A DNA stretch of 64,000 nucleotides from Tomocerus qinae. Lineage: Eukaryota; Arthropoda; Collembola; Entomobryomorpha; Tomoceridae. The stretch spans positions 44,578,001 through 44,642,000 of the forward strand of contig CM034546.1 in NCBI GenBank assembly GCA_020055645.1. Reading direction: 5' to 3'. The notes below the pieces were generated by a model. It was not told where the DNA came from. It worked only from the letters and a program-made list of their open reading frames with translations, and made no database searches. How positions within the stretch are numbered: position 1 is the stretch's first letter; the number at the start of each line of letters is the position of its first letter. Shown here in pieces: positions 61,702 through 64,000 of the stretch. The translations under genes were made by a program, and so were the position numbers.

Positions 61702-62390
61702 TCGCTGTGAAATAGCTTTTAGCAAATAGAAATAGTCAGTCTGTTTGTTTTATTTTGTAAACAAATGTAAAACGCTACAATACAGTGCTAATAGAGCAGA
61801 CCCCTAGTGATTATGTGCATTAAATGTGGAGATTTAAATGTACTTTAGCAATTGTAATTGTATAGTGTAAATTAAAGTCATCTAGAAAATGTTCTCAAGC
61901 ATTCCGTTGTGAAATTTGAAACTTGTAGACTTAATATTATCATGCTAATCCCGTTAGTATTGCCGCATACAATCTAAATTACTGGATGTTTATTTTTAGA
62001 TATGTAGTAGTACAGCAATTAGCTCCTATATGCTAGGGTAGATATTCAAAACTAACTAGCTCCTTTACTTTGCTCATTTTTTAATTAAAAATATGAATAT
62101 TGTGGGAATGTAGAAGAAAACATTTGATAGTCTCATAGTTATTACGTTTTAATTTGCAATTTCTTTTATTTTTGGCACAGAAATAATTTTCTGTAGATTT
62201 TTCATTGCTAAATGCATAAACCGACATATAATTACAGTTTATTTATCAAGTCAGACAAGGAACAAGTCAGGCTTCAATAGTTTGAACATTATATGTCTAG
62301 GTTTTGATTAATGTTAACATTTTAAAAGTCACAACTTTAGCAGATTTAATTACTACTTAGGAATTAAAGACATCCGCCTTCGAAATTCGA
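61702..62390. other. Convergent 3' intergenic region
   Basis: Lies between the stop codons of the zinc-finger gene (+) and the IGF-like gene (-). AT-rich, without recognised genes; an AATTAAA near 61870 could be a polyadenylation signal. Confidence 0.5.
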
Positions 62391-62391
62391 C

Positions 62392-63124
62392 TTAATAGAG
62401 TCCAACGGAGAAATAGTAGTCGTCTTCAGCATCTCGAACAATATTGGACTCTGGAATAACGTGAAGTCTTGCTCGTGGAGACGGTTTTGGGGTTGTTTCA
62501 ACAGCCTGTGGGAAAAATTCCTGATTGGAGGCAATTTCTTCAGCGTTTTCTGAAAATGGAGGAACTCTGGCAGTTTGCACGGGAACGACGAAATTTGATT
62601 GATATCCCAAAGGAGACAAGTTACGAGATTGCGCAAAAAAGTTGCGAAACTGATTCATAAGATTGGATGATAGAGTTTCCTACAAAAAGAGATTTTGTAA
62701 GTAAAAATTAAATAACAAAAACTTTTCAATTTAATCAATTTCTTACCGCAGCGACGGTAGGTTCAGGATCGCAATATTTCAAAAGTGTAGTCCTACTACA
62801 TCCTAACTTGCAACATTCCATTGTAATTTTTGATTCGCCAGTAAATCCTCCAGCAGGTCCATAAACGTAGCTTCTTTTGCCATGATTGGAATAAAATCTG
62901 GATTTGCAAACGAACTTGACCACTTCATGGAGACGGGCACCACAGTACTTCATTTTCCGTTCCTGAATAGCAACCCAACTATTATTTGGTCTTGGGAACT
63001 CCCCCACGTTGGATCTGGATTCCCCTTCGTTGGTTGTTCGCTGCACGCTATTACAACGAATGTCGTGCAGAAAATAAACACCATAGAAAATGATCACCAA
63101 AATGGCACTGGATAAATAGGACAT
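62392..63124 (-). CDS. IGF-like insulin family prohormone
   Basis: Two exons, 62747-63124 and 62392-62679, join in phase 0 to 221 codons. A hydrophobic signal peptide (about 1-25) leads to a B-chain-like segment, YCGARLHEVVKFVCKSRFYS, and after a short connecting segment an A-chain-like segment, ECCKLGCSRTTLLKYC. Six cysteines fit the insulin fold (C...C in B; CC...C...C in A). The connecting piece is only about 25 residues, with one basic pair (GKR) and no dibasic site before the A chain, so B and A may stay joined, as in IGFs. A C-terminal extension of more than 100 residues follows, resembling an IGF E-domain, with a basic RAR site. This layout matches the arthropod IGF group related to Drosophila Ilp6. 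It is presumably secreted and acts through an insulin-type receptor in growth control. A TATA box lies about 100 bases upstream. Confidence 0.88.
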
Positions 63125-63224
63125 GATGTTTAATAAATATCAAGATCAGATAGGGAAGGAATATTTAGAGCCGAATAAGTTGAAAGACAAATAGTATATG
63201 ACAAATGTACCTGAACGACTCCGA

Positions 63225-63233
63225 GCTTATATA
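63225..63233 (-). promoter_or_regulatory. TATA box of the IGF-like gene
   Basis: Minus-strand TATATAAGC about 100 bases ahead of the start codon, with no intron needed in between. Transcription would begin near 63195. Confidence 0.6.
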
Positions 63234-63239
63234 CAAATG

Positions 63240-64000
63240 TAATTTTTGCCTCAAAGATTTTCAATGATGAATTTCTGGCAATAATTGATAATTGGCTATC
63301 TGTCTAAATATACAGAAGAGTCATGGAATACATGATACTGAATATTATCCAGGTTAGACTTTACATCTCAAATCTTGCAACATTTTATTCCAACTTCCTT
63401 TGATCTTCCCACAAGTAGAATTATCTAAATTGGCCAATTTCAATCTTATAAAATGTTTTCAGCAACTGTACTCCGATCTTCTAATGCTACATGCTTGTTC
63501 TATCTCACAGTTTCATTCCATATGCTAATGCATTGATCTAAACATCATTTTGTAGAGCAACTCTATTGAATCCTTCTATTGCTGGGTGTTGATCAATATC
63601 TACGTATATCTTTATAGGTTGACTTTCAAGCAAATTTAAAAATGAATGAAAGTCAAGAATTTCAAGTCTTTCGGGTACTTCGTCTTCCTACTCAACTTAC
63701 AAAAGTCTAGACATATATCATTAGACTATAAGCCGTTTTTACACGTGTATAATATCTTCATGAAATTTTCCGAATATCTATTTACGCTAAGATTCAAGGA
63801 CTAAGATGACTTCCCACAACATATTATACTATTTCCACAGATGTTGTTTAAAACTTCATATGAAGGATTTTTAAAATTGGTCTTCTTTTTCAATCTCTAA
63901 GATATGATATGGGGTTAGTCAAGCGAGGTGTGGTTTATGTTGGCGTATAAATAGTTTCCAGAATGATAAATTGATAAGTGAACAATTGGAGATGTGCCAT
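63240..64000. other. Upstream region to window end, no gene seen
   Basis: AT-rich. GCGTATAAATAG near 63943 is a TATA-like box on the plus strand that might start a gene beyond the window end. No coding region is supported. Confidence 0.4.

Noticed and set aside
1-64000. tRNA or rRNA genes
   Set aside because: I saw no cloverleaf with A and B boxes and no rRNA-like conserved stretch; a dedicated scan would be decisive.

Overview
This is AT-rich eukaryotic nuclear DNA with intron-split genes and many transposons. A ZAD-C2H2 zinc-finger gene, an arthropod-IGF-like insulin peptide and CCTAA-type repeats point to an arthropod; a non-dipteran hexapod such as a springtail fits, but the species cannot be fixed from the sequence.

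Layout. (1) Bases 1-46,600 hold three tandem copies, all on the + strand, of one secreted multidomain gene: signal peptide, coiled coil, LDL-receptor class A (LDLa) modules interleaved with P-type trefoil modules, then two CUB domains. Copy 1 (207-12233) has a stop codon in trefoil 1 and a lost splice donor. Copy 2 (16883-32766) is split by a complete Transib (RAG1-like) transposon. Copy 3 (37393-46561) has an uninterrupted 18-exon model of 773 codons. Copy 2 looks like copy 3 through its last exon and like copy 1 downstream of its stop, the mosaic expected of an unequal crossover that turned two copies into three. (2) The two inter-copy spacers and the region 46.6-51.5 kb carry a family of short secreted six-cysteine peptide genes. 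Two are intact (49853-50098 + and 51238-51462 -); at least six are decayed. They share a TATA-box promoter module. (3) Bases 53.0-59.0 kb carry the condensin subunit SMC2 on the - strand (18 exons, 1183 codons). It is divergent from a ZAD plus five-C2H2-finger gene (60026-61701 +). An IGF-like insulin family gene follows at 62392-63124 (-).

Mobile DNA. I could place ends and target-site duplications for Transib (5 bp), piggyBac (TTAA), four hAT-like elements including nested ones (8 bp), two solo LTRs (4 bp), a possible Mutator-like MITE (10 bp) and a retroposon with a 15-bp duplication. Because the gene copies are so similar, several empty sites are visible in the window, so insertions can be ordered relative to the duplications.

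The stand-out observations are: an open-reading-frame Transib inserted exactly at an exon-intron junction, with its empty site in the neighbouring paralog; the LDLa/trefoil/CUB architecture with a decaying frame-neutral trefoil cassette; a MITE whose end appears to supply a replacement splice acceptor; and the IGF-like prohormone.
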